27,305 nt of DNA from Negativicutes bacterium (GCA_009930275.1 RZYP01000019.1:1-27305), one strand, 5' to 3'. Shown: positions 1-8,373, numbered from the stretch's first letter. The notes: generated from the letters alone by a model not told the origin. Numbers and translations: made by a program.

Positions 1-45
1 ACCAATGCCGATGAAGTGTATCCTTTTTATGCCTTCTAACACCAT
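1..45 (-). CDS. murC: UDP-N-acetylmuramate--L-alanine ligase MurC, N-terminal fragment
   Basis: Only the first 15 codons lie in the window; the gene continues past position 1. The ATG is at 45-43 and the fragment reads MVLEGIKRIHFIGIG. The HFIGIG segment is the start of the nucleotide-binding loop typical of MurC N-termini. An AGGAGG ribosome binding site (50-55) sits 4 nt upstream. It follows murG by 15 nt, so it is probably the next gene of the same operon. MurC adds L-alanine to UDP-MurNAc in the cytoplasm. The identity rests on a short stretch plus context (murG-murC order is common), so it is good but not certain. Confidence 0.8.
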   Translation of the reverse strand, partial: MVLEGIKRIHFIGIG

Positions 46-60
46 GAAACCTCCTCTTCC

Positions 61-1164
61 TTACTTTTTCAGTAAGGCCAATACCTTGTGCGCAATATCC
101 TTTGCCGCATCAGGTTTGCCCAATGCTTTAGCTGCATACTTCATTTTTTGAAGCCTGCTTTCATCAGCCAACAAACCTTCTATTTTTTCAAGTAAAACTT
201 CTCCCGTTAATTCCCTGTCACGGATAAAGAGTGCCGCACCTGCGGCTTCAACAGCCCTGGCATTATATTCCTGATGATTAGCCGTAGCATATGGATAAGG
301 CACCAAAATTGACGGAATTCCACGCGCCGTCAGCTCTGCCAAACCAATAGCACCGGCGCGAAAGACCGCCAGATCGGCGGCCGCCATAGCCAGCGGCATA
401 TCATGCATATAGGGAAATACTTTTATATTATCAGACATTAGTGTCTTTTTTTCAACCTGTTCAGTGAATTTTTCATACCCTGTTTCGCCGGTAATATGTA
501 TAAGCTGTACATCCTTACGAGTCGCCAGTTCCTTTTCCACTAATACCATGGCATCATTTATGCTGCGAGCTCCCCTGCTTCCTCCGGAAACAAGAATTGT
601 TTTTTTCAGCGGGTCAAGTTTAAACTTTTCGATTGCTGTTTCGCGGGAAGCCTCAAGTATTTCTTTGCGGATCGGATTACCGGTGAAAATTTTTTCTGAA
701 CTTCCGCCAAAATATAACGCGGCTTTCTCATAGCCAAGAAAAACCTTTTTGACAAAGTGCGCCAGTATTTTATTGGTAACCCCAGGCATAGCATTTTGCT
801 CTTGAATGCAGGTAGGTATGCCTTGAATAGACGCCAATAACAAAATGGGACCGCAAACATATCCCCCTGTTCCAACCACTAAATCCGGTTTTATCTTCCT
901 GATCAGTTTCAAAGCATCCCAAAGTCCCGATAATAACTTGAAAAACGATTTAATCGTATCAAGGCTAAGCTTTCTCTGAAAACCCGCAACTTCAATAAAC
1001 TCGATAGGGTAACCATAGCGAGACACTATGTCACTCTCGAGGCCCTCTTTAGTACCAACGAAAATTATTTCCGCATCTGGTCGCAATTCTTTTAAGTGGT
1101 TGGCAATGGTAATAGCCGGATAAATGTGTCCACCTGTGCCACCGCCTGATACTATTATTTTCAC
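61..1164 (-). CDS. murG: UDP-GlcNAc:undecaprenyl-PP-MurNAc-pentapeptide GlcNAc transferase MurG
   Basis: MurG makes lipid II by adding GlcNAc to lipid I on the inner face of the cytoplasmic membrane. The 367-residue product has the usual family length. Visible motifs are GGGTGGHIYP at residues 7-16 (N-terminal lipid/acceptor loop), SGGSRGARSIN near 193 (start of the C-terminal Rossmann domain) and the C-terminal UDP-GlcNAc-binding stretch from RAGAIGLAELTARG to ATANHQEYNA. The start is GTG (1164-1162), 5 nt after an AGGAGG site. No ATG lies nearby and the protein begins exactly at the family N-terminus (MKIIVSGGG). It lies 17 nt downstream of murD and 15 nt upstream of murC. FtsW/SpoVE, often encoded between murD and murG, is absent. 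Confidence 0.97.
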   Translation of the reverse strand: MKIIVSGGGTGGHIYPAITIANHLKELRPDAEIIFVGTKEGLESDIVSRYGYPIEFIEVAGFQRKLSLDTIKSFFKLLSGLWDALKLIRKIKPDLVVGTGGYVCGPILLLASIQGIPTCIQEQNAMPGVTNKILAHFVKKVFLGYEKAALYFGGSSEKIFTGNPIRKEILEASRETAIEKFKLDPLKKTILVSGGSRGARSINDAMVLVEKELATRKDVQLIHITGETGYEKFTEQVEKKTLMSDNIKVFPYMHDMPLAMAAADLAVFRAGAIGLAELTARGIPSILVPYPYATANHQEYNARAVEAAGAALFIRDRELTGEVLLEKIEGLLADESRLQKMKYAAKALGKPDAAKDIAHKVLALLKK

Positions 1165-1181
1165 AAGATCCTCCTAACTGG

Positions 1182-2537
1182 TTACTTGGCTAACTTACTA
1201 ACCAGCTCTTTAAAATATCGGCCTCTATGAGGAAAATTATCAAACATATCGAACGAGGAACAAGCAGGTGACAGCAAGACAACCTGGGGCTTTCTCGCCA
1301 AATCGTATGCAAGTTTTACAGCCTCGTCAAAGGCAGACACTACATAAATGTTTTCAACGCCTGCCGTACGGGCTTCTTGATAAAATCTCTCTTTGGCTTC
1401 ACCCATAAGTATCAATGCGTCGGTCTTAGCTTTAACAAGCGCCATCATATCTTTTAAATCGGTTTTTTTGTCCCGTCCACCGGCTAAAAGAATGATATGC
1501 CCCTCAAAAGACTCCAATGCCTTAATTGTAGAATCGGGGTTAGTAGCTTTTGAATCATTATAATAGGGAACACCATCTATGCTGGTAACGTATTCCAATC
1601 GATGTTCGACTCCCTGAAAAGTTGTTAAAACGTTGCGAATTTTATCTTCTTTCACACCAGCAAAGAAAGCACAGGCAATAGCGACTAATGCATTCTCTTC
1701 GTTATGTGCGCCAAAAATTTTCATTTCCTTTATCGGGCAAATAACCTTGCGTTGCCCATTCCAAGCTAAAACAAAGTTGCCGTCAGCTAAAAATACACCC
1801 TGTTCCAACTGTTTTTTTCGACTGACAAAACAAATTTTCGACTTTGCTGTTTTGGCAAAATCGGCCACGATTTTATCATCAAAGTTCAAAACCAAAATAT
1901 CTTCTGCTGTTTGTTTGGCAAAAATATTAGCCTTTATTCTGGCATATTCTTCCATCGTTCCGTGTCGGTCCAGGTGATCCGGCGTTATATTAAGAATCGC
2001 TGCGACATCAGGTTTCAACGAAGAAACTCCTTCTAATTGAAAACTGGATAATTCAGCTGCAAGCCAATCATCCTTCCCGAGCCCTTGCATCTCTTTCGAA
2101 AGGGCCTGACCGATGTTTCCCCCTACGGCAGTTCTAACCGGTAAGGTTTTAATCATTTCGCCCACCAGAGTAGTCGTAGTGGTTTTACCATTTGTTCCTG
2201 TTATTGCGATTAACTTGCCTTGATATAAGCGCGCTGCGACTTCAACTTCGCCAACTACTTCTATACCGGCAGCAATAGCTTTTTGCACCAATGTGCTGCG
2301 CATAGAAATACCTGGCGAAACAACAAATAAATCTGTTTCCGTTAAAAATTCTTCTGCGTTTGTGTGGCAAAGATATTTGCCATTGCCTTTTTGAAGCGTT
2401 GCAAGATATTCTTCCGGCAGAGTTTTCTCCTGGTCATTAAAAAGCAAAACTCTTTTGCCTTTTTTTGCCAAAACTTCTGCTACCCCACAACCGCTGATTC
2501 CAGCGCCATATACGAAAACGTATTTTTCTTGCGGCAT
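1182..2537 (-). CDS. murD: UDP-N-acetylmuramoyl-L-alanine--D-glutamate ligase MurD
   Basis: MurD is the cytoplasmic ATP-dependent ligase that adds D-glutamate to UDP-MurNAc-L-Ala. With the chosen start it has 451 residues, a normal length. It shows an N-terminal Rossmann-like GAGISG loop (11-16), the Mur ligase P-loop GTNGKTT (114-120), the central NITPDHLDRHG motif, and YYNDSKATNPDST followed by the C-terminal LLAGGRDK. An in-frame ATG at 2561 would overlap mraY by 23 nt. The ATG at 2537 is preferred because it follows a GGAAGGGG site inside the last mraY codons and lies one base after the mraY stop, which suggests translational coupling. Confidence 0.96.
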   Translation of the reverse strand: MPQEKYVFVYGAGISGCGVAEVLAKKGKRVLLFNDQEKTLPEEYLATLQKGNGKYLCHTNAEEFLTETDLFVVSPGISMRSTLVQKAIAAGIEVVGEVEVAARLYQGKLIAITGTNGKTTTTTLVGEMIKTLPVRTAVGGNIGQALSKEMQGLGKDDWLAAELSSFQLEGVSSLKPDVAAILNITPDHLDRHGTMEEYARIKANIFAKQTAEDILVLNFDDKIVADFAKTAKSKICFVSRKKQLEQGVFLADGNFVLAWNGQRKVICPIKEMKIFGAHNEENALVAIACAFFAGVKEDKIRNVLTTFQGVEHRLEYVTSIDGVPYYNDSKATNPDSTIKALESFEGHIILLAGGRDKKTDLKDMMALVKAKTDALILMGEAKERFYQEARTAGVENIYVVSAFDEAVKLAYDLARKPQVVLLSPACSSFDMFDNFPHRGRYFKELVSKLAK

Positions 2538-2538
2538 C

Positions 2539-3525
2539 TTAAAGACCCCTTCCACCGACATTTCCCATCAACAAGAGCAGAACCCCCAGCAATGACAAAC
2601 AAAAGCTAACGAAAACAAAGACAAAGACCACCTTTGTTTCCTTCCACCCACCCAATTCAAAATGGTGATGAATTGGACTCATACGGAAAAGTCTTTTGCC
2701 GCCGGTTTTTCTAAAGTACGTTACCTGTAAAATAACGGAAAGCGCCTCTACTACATAAATTCCACCTATAATAACTAAAAGCAGTTCTGTTTTTGTCAGT
2801 AAAGCAATAGCCGCAATGCCTCCGCCCAGCGCCAAAGAACCCGTGTCGCCCATGAACACCTTGGCCGGATATTTATTAAACAACAAAAATCCCAGGCATG
2901 AACCGGCTAAAGCCATGGCAAAAGCGCCGAGATCAGCCTGACCTAAATTAATTGCCACATAAGCAAAAGCTAGAGTAACAGGCACGGTAACGCTGCTCGC
3001 CAAGCCATCAAGCCCATCGGTAAGATTGACGGCATTAGTCGTTCCAACCAATAGTAAAAATGCAAATAAGTAGTAACCGAGTCCTAAATCTATTGTAAGC
3101 CCTGTTCCAGGAACCCATACGGAAAAATCATGGCCCGGAGTGTTTTCGAGGTAAAAAAGATATAATCCTGCCAAACAAAACTGCATCAACAGTTTTTGCC
3201 TTGCGGTAAGCCCTAGATTTCTCTTTAGCACGACTTTTATGTAATCATCAATAAAGCCAATTACTCCATGACCTATCGTCAAAATCAACGCAATCAAAAT
3301 TCCCGGCGTTATTTCACTCCAGAGCAAGGTAGCTACAACTATTGCCAGAAGCATCATTAAGCCGCCCATGGTTGGTGTTCCGCTTTTTTTCAGATGTCCC
3401 TTCGGTCCACAGTCGCGGATACTTTGTCCGAATTTTAACTTGGCCAAAGCTGGAATTAAAAACGGTCCGCTAACTGCGCAAATAATGAAGGCCGTTACCA
3501 ATGAGCCCCATATCTTCCAATCCAT
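2539..3525 (-). CDS. mraY: Phospho-N-acetylmuramoyl-pentapeptide transferase MraY
   Basis: MraY is the integral membrane enzyme that transfers phospho-MurNAc-pentapeptide from UDP to undecaprenyl phosphate, giving lipid I. The 328-residue protein is strongly hydrophobic, with about ten predicted membrane segments. It carries family signatures: the SIRDCGPKGHLKKSGTPTMGG cytoplasmic loop (about 35-55), GFIDDYIK (about 91-98), NLTDGLDGLA with its catalytic aspartate, and near the C-terminus the histidine loop MSPIHHHFELGG. The ATG at 3525 follows an AGGAG site at slightly long spacing (11 nt). It sits 18 nt downstream of murF and ends one base before the preferred murD start. Confidence 0.97.
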   Translation of the reverse strand: MDWKIWGSLVTAFIICAVSGPFLIPALAKLKFGQSIRDCGPKGHLKKSGTPTMGGLMMLLAIVVATLLWSEITPGILIALILTIGHGVIGFIDDYIKVVLKRNLGLTARQKLLMQFCLAGLYLFYLENTPGHDFSVWVPGTGLTIDLGLGYYLFAFLLLVGTTNAVNLTDGLDGLASSVTVPVTLAFAYVAINLGQADLGAFAMALAGSCLGFLLFNKYPAKVFMGDTGSLALGGGIAAIALLTKTELLLVIIGGIYVVEALSVILQVTYFRKTGGKRLFRMSPIHHHFELGGWKETKVVFVFVFVSFCLSLLGVLLLLMGNVGGRGL

Positions 3526-3543
3526 TTTTTATCAATCTCCTGG

Positions 3544-4920
3544 CTATTTATTATTAAATACTAGTTCAATCACTTTATCGACTTGCATTGAGTGTGAGCC
3601 TTTGAAAAGCACTATGTCGTCGTTTCTGATGTTCTTCTTGAGTTCAATCGCTGCGGCTTCTTTATCCGCACAATGAACTGCCTGCAAGCCAATCTTCACT
3701 GCCTGCTCGATTGTAGCATGTGATTCCTCACCGTAGGCAATCACAAAGTCAATGCTTTCACGGGCTAAGCAGTCACCAACCTTGCGATGAGCCGCCTCAG
3801 AAGATGCCCCTAGTTCCAGCATATCAGCCAAAACGGCTATGCTTCTTCCCCTGCCTTTAGATTTCTTAACCTCCGCCAAAGTCTTAACAGCTGCTTCCAT
3901 CGAAGCCGGACTGGCATTGTAAGCATCATTAATGACGGTAATATCGCCGAAATGTAAAATCTCCTGCCGTTTCTCCGTTAGTTGAGCTTCAGCAAGTGCC
4001 GCCGCAATATCCCGCGAAGGAACTCCCATTTTTTCAGCAACGGCTATTGCCGCTAAAGCATTCATTACATTATGCTGACCTATTAACGGCATCGTTATTT
4101 TTTGTTCCTCGCCGCTAATTTTGCTGGTATATACAAAGGCAGTGCCTTTTCCACTAGTCATAATATTGTTGGCTTTCACGCAAGCATCATTGATAATGCC
4201 GTAGGTAACCTTTTGAGCGCCAGTATCCATCATGCGGACATACACATCATCATTGTTCAAAACGGCAAACTGGGCTTCGTTCATGCCCTCCAGAATTTCG
4301 CTTTTTGCCTTTGCTATATTTTCCATGCTTCCCAAAAGCTCCATATGTGTCTCGCCGACATTGGTAATGACGGCAACATCCGGTTCTGCCAATGCTTTCA
4401 GCGCTCTGATTTGTCCGAATCCCCTCATTCCCATTTCCAAAACAACGATTTCGGTATCCGGTTTAATTGTCAGTAAGGTTTTCGGCAGGCCAATCTCATT
4501 ATTGTAATTTGCCTGTGTCTTAACCACCTTGTACTTCTTCGCCAAACAAGCCGCAATCAAATCTTTCGTGGAAGTCTTGCCATTAGAACCAGTAATGGCG
4601 ATTACTTTAAGGTTTTTTTGTGCTTTACGGTATGCGTGAGCAATTTGTTGATAAGCTGTCAGGGTGTCTTCAACCAGAATAGTCGTAGCTTCTGTCGTTA
4701 ATCCCAAAACGTTTTTTTGCACTAAGACCGCTGCCGCACCTTTTTCTAAGGCAGCTCGGCAATAGTCATGACCATCAAAATTCTCGCCAATCAAGGCAAC
4801 GAACAAGTCGTCTTTGCCAACATTGCGCGAATCGGTCGTAACACCCTTGAATAATCTTTCCTTTGCATCACCGCAGACTATTCCTTTTGTAGCCGTTACT
4901 ACTTCACTTAGTGAAATCAT
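3544..4920 (-). CDS. murF: UDP-MurNAc-tripeptide--D-alanyl-D-alanine ligase MurF
   Basis: MurF adds the D-Ala-D-Ala dipeptide to UDP-MurNAc-tripeptide, completing the cytoplasmic pentapeptide precursor. The 458-residue product has the N-terminal uridine-binding domain with TTDSRNV (28-34), the ATP-binding P-loop GSNGKTS (111-117), the central TNVGETHMELLGS motif and INDAYNASPASM at the start of the C-terminal domain. The ATG at 4920 lies 2 nt after the murE stop, and its AAGGTG site lies inside the murE 3' end, so coupling to murE is likely. No irregularity is seen. Confidence 0.97.
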   Translation of the reverse strand: MISLSEVVTATKGIVCGDAKERLFKGVTTDSRNVGKDDLFVALIGENFDGHDYCRAALEKGAAAVLVQKNVLGLTTEATTILVEDTLTAYQQIAHAYRKAQKNLKVIAITGSNGKTSTKDLIAACLAKKYKVVKTQANYNNEIGLPKTLLTIKPDTEIVVLEMGMRGFGQIRALKALAEPDVAVITNVGETHMELLGSMENIAKAKSEILEGMNEAQFAVLNNDDVYVRMMDTGAQKVTYGIINDACVKANNIMTSGKGTAFVYTSKISGEEQKITMPLIGQHNVMNALAAIAVAEKMGVPSRDIAAALAEAQLTEKRQEILHFGDITVINDAYNASPASMEAAVKTLAEVKKSKGRGRSIAVLADMLELGASSEAAHRKVGDCLARESIDFVIAYGEESHATIEQAVKIGLQAVHCADKEAAAIELKKNIRNDDIVLFKGSHSMQVDKVIELVFNNK

Positions 4921-4922
4921 TT

Positions 4923-6407
4923 CTACACCTTATTCTCCCAAAACTCGCGAACTACTTCACAGTCATCGAAATGAATGGTTTCGTTTTTCAGTATCTGATA
5001 ATTTTCGTGCCCTTTGCCGGCAATCAGGATTACATCATGAGGTTGTGCTTTAGCCAAAGCCAAATGAATAGCTTCCCTACGATCAGTAACCTTATATATT
5101 TCTTTATCCTTATGAGCGCCTAGAAGGCCCTTCTCTATATCGGCAATAATTAATTCAGGGTCTTCGGATCTTGGGTTATCAGACGTTACGACTACATTAT
5201 CAGCTAATGCCAAGGCCAAGCTGCCCATAATCGGCCGTTTCTTGTTGTCCCTGTCTCCACCGCAGCCAAAAACGACCCACAGTTTGCCCTTAGTTATGCA
5301 GCGTGCTGTTTTTAGAACATTTTCCAAACCATCCGGTGTATGCGCATAGTCAACAATAACGGTGTAAGGCTGCCCTGCTTCCACCAGTTGGAAACGTCCT
5401 GGAACTCCAGCGAAACCATTCAAAGTATCTTCAATAACTCTCGGATTAATTTTCTCCGCAACCATCGCTGATACTGCTGCCATTACGTTGTATACATTAA
5501 ATTCACCAGTAATATGGAGCATTAAATTTAATTTTCCAATAGGCGTTTGTAAATCAAGCTTCATGTTCTTAGCTTCAATTTTCCAAAAGAGAGGATAAAC
5601 ATCGTTCGTATCTGCTTTGCCGTAAGTCATTATCGGCGACTTTGTTGCTGCCATAATTATCTTTGAACTTGCATCGTCCATATTAAAGATTGCACATTTA
5701 TCGGGTTTGTTTCCCTCATGAAGGGTCTCGAAAAGCAGTGCCTTAGCTTTTCTATAATTCTCAAATGTCTCGTGAAAGTCAAGGTGATCCTGTGTAATAT
5801 TGGTCAGCACAGCAACATCATACTCGCAGCCTGCCACACGTTTAAGTGCAAGTGCATGGGAAGAAACTTCCATAACCACATAATCGCAGCCGGCTTGCTG
5901 CATTTTATAAAGGCTGCGTTCCAAGTCAACTACGTCCGGCGTTGTATTATGAGAAACCTCAATTTCGTCCTCAATCATAATGTTAATTGTCCCTATCAAG
6001 CCAACCTTAAATCCCGCTTTACGTAAAATTAAACGAATAATGTTGGTAGTCGTGGTTTTGCCGTTTGTCCCGGTTACCCCTATCATCCGCATTTTTTTGC
6101 CCGGATAGTCAAAAAACCATGGCGCTACATAGCTCATGGCATCACGGGTATCATTAACTTTTATAACAGTCAGGCCCTCCGGCCTATCCTTGATTTCGTC
6201 TTCTACAAGTACGCATGCCGCTCCGGCCCTGTAGGCCTTTTCTATATATTCGTGGCCATCGACATGCGCCCCCTTAAGACAAATAAAAAGGCTTCCCGCC
6301 CTGACTGTACGAGAGTCAGATGTAACATCAGTAATAACTTTATCTAAAGACCCCATGACCTTGGCCTGTGGCAATACTATCAATAAATCCAGCAGATTTT
6401 TTTGCAT
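4923..6407 (-). CDS. murE: UDP-MurNAc-L-alanyl-D-glutamate--2,6-diaminopimelate ligase MurE
   Basis: MurE adds the third residue of the peptidoglycan stem peptide. The 494-residue product has the P-loop GTNGKTTT (113-120), NITQDHLDFH in the central domain and the C-terminal DNPRSEDP motif (about 409). DNPR is the arrangement known for meso-diaminopimelate-adding MurE, so a DAP-type wall is inferred. An in-frame TTG at 6440 is possible, but the ATG at 6407 is chosen because a perfect GGAGGG site lies 7 nt upstream. It is the first gene of the mur block here. About 90 nt separate it from ftsL, containing a candidate promoter and hairpin. The PBP gene usually found between ftsL and murE is missing. 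Confidence 0.97.
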   Translation of the reverse strand: MQKNLLDLLIVLPQAKVMGSLDKVITDVTSDSRTVRAGSLFICLKGAHVDGHEYIEKAYRAGAACVLVEDEIKDRPEGLTVIKVNDTRDAMSYVAPWFFDYPGKKMRMIGVTGTNGKTTTTNIIRLILRKAGFKVGLIGTINIMIEDEIEVSHNTTPDVVDLERSLYKMQQAGCDYVVMEVSSHALALKRVAGCEYDVAVLTNITQDHLDFHETFENYRKAKALLFETLHEGNKPDKCAIFNMDDASSKIIMAATKSPIMTYGKADTNDVYPLFWKIEAKNMKLDLQTPIGKLNLMLHITGEFNVYNVMAAVSAMVAEKINPRVIEDTLNGFAGVPGRFQLVEAGQPYTVIVDYAHTPDGLENVLKTARCITKGKLWVVFGCGGDRDNKKRPIMGSLALALADNVVVTSDNPRSEDPELIIADIEKGLLGAHKDKEIYKVTDRREAIHLALAKAQPHDVILIAGKGHENYQILKNETIHFDDCEVVREFWENKV

Positions 6408-6429
6408 ATTCTTACCCTCCAAAATTGAA

Positions 6430-6452
6430 AGAGCAGCCAAAAGGCTGCCTCT
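6430..6452 (-). terminator. Hairpin between ftsL and murE (weak terminator or leader hairpin)
   Basis: On the minus strand a GGCAGCC arm, a TTTT loop and a GGCTGC arm form a short GC-rich stem, extended by AG/CT pairs around one bulged base. It is followed by CTTTCAATTTT, a poor T-run, and then by the murE ribosome binding site. It could partly terminate transcription from ftsL or act in the leader of the transcript starting near 6461. Its role is inferred. Confidence 0.5.
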
Positions 6453-6467
6453 CCATATCGCTGTATA

Positions 6468-6476
6468 ATTATATCA
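6468..6476 (-). promoter_or_regulatory. Candidate extended -10 promoter for murE and downstream mur genes
   Basis: The minus strand reads TGATATAAT: a perfect TATAAT (6473-6468) preceded by a TGn extension. No good -35 box is present at 16-18 nt. A start near 6461 would give a leader of about 54 nt that holds the 6430-6452 hairpin. This would let the mur genes be transcribed separately from mraZ-rsmH-ftsL. Confidence 0.5.
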
Positions 6477-6501
6477 TAAACGTGTACAGAAGGCTACAAT
6501 T

Positions 6502-6897
6502 TTACTTTGCGTAAGCATAACCATCATAAACAATTTTCTTACTGTCCGCCTGTACATAAATATTGCTTCGTGCTACCTGCATGCCAAGATTAGCCTGGGC
6601 AAGCCCTGTAATTCTTGCTGGACTTTTAAGTGTTTCAACTTCAATTTTAAGCTCGGCATTATGAGAAATAAGCTCACTTTCCTGCTGTTTTAGCATCACC
6701 AAACTATTACTGCTGGAAACATAGGCCTCACTTCTGACAACTGACACTAAATAAAAGGCTAAAAAACACGCCATTAGAATCATGACTTTATGACGTAAAA
6801 ACTTGTATGATTTTTCAGAAGGTCTGTTCCGCAGTTCCTTATGAGTTTCCCGAGTCTGTTCTTCCCAGGCATAATCATCATATTTTCTGGCCAGCAT
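6502..6897 (-). CDS. ftsL: FtsL-like cell division protein
   Basis: This is a small bitopic membrane protein of 131 residues. A basic cytoplasmic N-terminus is followed by one hydrophobic segment (about 38-56, VMILMACFLAFYLVSVV), then an extracytoplasmic region with a heptad-like stretch (about 63-97) typical of the FtsL/DivIC coiled coil. Sequence is poorly conserved in this family. The call rests on size, topology and position directly after mraZ-rsmH and upstream of murE. The ATG at 6897 is preferred to an in-frame TTG at 6912 because a GGGGGT site lies 7 nt upstream. FtsL normally acts with DivIB and DivIC to activate FtsW-FtsI, yet neither enzyme is encoded next to it here. Confidence 0.85.
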   Translation of the reverse strand: MLARKYDDYAWEEQTRETHKELRNRPSEKSYKFLRHKVMILMACFLAFYLVSVVRSEAYVSSSNSLVMLKQQESELISHNAELKIEVETLKSPARITGLAQANLGMQVARSNIYVQADSKKIVYDGYAYAK

Positions 6898-6915
6898 TGT
6901 TTTTACCCCCAAGTC

Positions 6916-7845
6916 TTAGATTTTTATTGCTCCCCTAAGGCGCGCACTTCTTGATCTGGGATTATCCGCAATTTCTTCTTCCGTTGGCTTTATTGAAATA
7001 ACTTTTTTGACCTGCGGCTTTTTCCCGCAAATACAGATTGGTAACTGTGGTGGACAAATGCAGCCTTTAGCTAATTCAGCCAAGGTCCTCTTAACGATTC
7101 TATCCTCTAAGGAATGGAATGTTATAACGCCTATTCTTCCGTCGCTCTTTAGTCGCTCTACTGCTTTCCTGACAACTGCCTCCAGGATGTTCAGCTCGTT
7201 GTTGACTTCTATCCTGATAGCCTGAAATGTTCGTTTTGCAGGGTGCGGGCCATCCTGGCGTGCGCCCTTTGGTATTGCTTTTTTTATTACTGTTACAAGT
7301 TCCCCTGTGGTGGCGATCGGTTTCAGCTTTCTTTCGTTAACTATGAATTGCGCTATCCTTTTGCTCCAGCGTTCTTCGCCATAACGATGAATTATATCTG
7401 CCAGTTGTTCTTCTGAGTAATTATTCACTACATAATAAGCATCAAATTTGCTGTCTGTGTTCATGCGCATATCCAGGGGGCCTTCGTTCATATAAGAAAA
7501 GCCTCTTTCTGGCGTATCCAACTGATACGAAGAAACACCTAAGTCGAAGAAAATCCCGTCGATCTTTTCAATCCCAAGCGAATCAAGAACATTGTCAAAG
7601 TCTTTAAAATTCGACCGCGCAATTTCTATCTTGCACTCTAACCCTGTAAGACGCCCCGTCGCTGCTTCAATCGCGGCAGCATCCTGGTCTATGCCTACTA
7701 AAGTCCCCTTGCTGGTGAGCTTGCCTGCAAACACCTTGGAGTGGCCAGCACCACCCATAGTACAATCTACATAGATACCATCACGATTATTAATAAGCCA
7801 ATCGACACTTTCGGTCAATAAAACGCTCCTATGAACAAACTCCAT
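6916..7845 (-). CDS. rsmH: 16S rRNA (cytosine(1402)-N4)-methyltransferase RsmH (MraW)
   Basis: RsmH methylates N4 of C1402 in the decoding centre of 16S rRNA using S-adenosylmethionine. The 309-residue product has the family N-terminus (FVHRSVLLTESVDWL), the SAM-binding MGGAGHS (30-36), FFDLGVSSYQLD, RRYGEERW-like helical segments and the C-terminal FHSLEDRIVKR motif. The ATG at 7845 is chosen over an upstream in-frame GTG (7857) because an AGGTGG site is correctly placed for it and the length then matches the family. It follows mraZ by 26 nt and precedes ftsL by 18 nt, the conserved order of division and cell wall clusters. Confidence 0.96.
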   Translation of the reverse strand: MEFVHRSVLLTESVDWLINNRDGIYVDCTMGGAGHSKVFAGKLTSKGTLVGIDQDAAAIEAATGRLTGLECKIEIARSNFKDFDNVLDSLGIEKIDGIFFDLGVSSYQLDTPERGFSYMNEGPLDMRMNTDSKFDAYYVVNNYSEEQLADIIHRYGEERWSKRIAQFIVNERKLKPIATTGELVTVIKKAIPKGARQDGPHPAKRTFQAIRIEVNNELNILEAVVRKAVERLKSDGRIGVITFHSLEDRIVKRTLAELAKGCICPPQLPICICGKKPQVKKVISIKPTEEEIADNPRSRSARLRGAIKI

Positions 7846-7871
7846 TTGTCTTCCCACCTGTCCTTAAGAGT

Positions 7872-8303
7872 CTACAGACCTAAATCAACCAATTGCTCAA
7901 CTATCTGAGTAACATCTTCACTAACTGTTTCATTATAAGTATTCCAACGATTTATATCCCAAATTTCCACCCTGTTACCTACCCCTACAATAACGGCATT
8001 CTTATCAAGGGCAGCATGTGTTCTTAAGGACGGTGGCACTAAAACCCGACCTTGCTTATCGCATTCGGTTTCTGTTGCCCCCGAAAAAAAGTAACGAGCT
8101 ATATCACGTGCTTCTTTTTTCATCAAAGTCATTTGCTTTAGTTTGTTTACCAGGGCATTCCATTCCTGCTGGTCATATACGAATAAGCAGCCATCAAGCC
8201 CTCTGGTAATAATAAAATGGTCTCCAAGGGCTTCCCGGAGTTTAACCGGCATGAATAAACGACCTTTAGTATCGATATTGTGTTGGAACTCACCCATCAA
8301 CAT
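7872..8303 (-). CDS. mraZ: Transcriptional regulator MraZ
   Basis: MraZ is a DNA-binding regulator of the division and cell wall operon. The 143-residue product begins MLMGEFQHNIDTKGR, the standard N-terminus, and holds two AbrB-like swapped-hairpin repeats: DTKGRLFMPVKLRE (about 11-24) and DKQGRVLVPPSLR (about 82-94). In-frame starts exist at 8315 and 8336. The ATG at 8303 matches the family length and starts directly at the conserved block, although its ribosome binding site (AAAGGA) is modest. Upstream are a strong promoter and two exact 10-bp GTGG-containing repeats at the expected transcription start. These resemble MraZ binding boxes, so autoregulation is likely. Confidence 0.95.
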   Translation of the reverse strand: MLMGEFQHNIDTKGRLFMPVKLREALGDHFIITRGLDGCLFVYDQQEWNALVNKLKQMTLMKKEARDIARYFFSGATETECDKQGRVLVPPSLRTHAALDKNAVIVGVGNRVEIWDINRWNTYNETVSEDVTQIVEQLVDLGL

Positions 8304-8310
8304 CTCAGCC

Positions 8311-8340
8311 GCCATCCTTTCACCACTTTTCACCACTTTT
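8311..8340 (-). promoter_or_regulatory. Tandem MraZ-type binding boxes at the mraZ transcription start
   Basis: On the minus strand AAAAGTGGTG occurs twice in direct tandem (8340-8331 and 8330-8321), followed by a degenerate third unit (8320-8311, AAAGGATGGC). The 10-bp period and GTGG core match the described MraZ operators: TGGGN with 5-nt spacers in E. coli, and AAAGTG-type repeats in Mollicutes (both from memory). The boxes cover the predicted start near 8338, where binding could block initiation or early elongation. Confidence 0.75.
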
Positions 8341-8344
8341 CTCC

Positions 8345-8373
8345 ATTATAATCTTTATTTTGCTAAAAAACAA
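8345..8373 (-). promoter_or_regulatory. Sigma-A-type promoter of the mraZ operon
   Basis: The minus strand has TTGTTT (8373-8368), a 17-nt spacer and TATAAT (8350-8345). The predicted start is near 8338, inside the tandem MraZ boxes. It lies just downstream of the rnpB terminator, so the division cluster starts a new transcription unit here. Confidence 0.75.
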
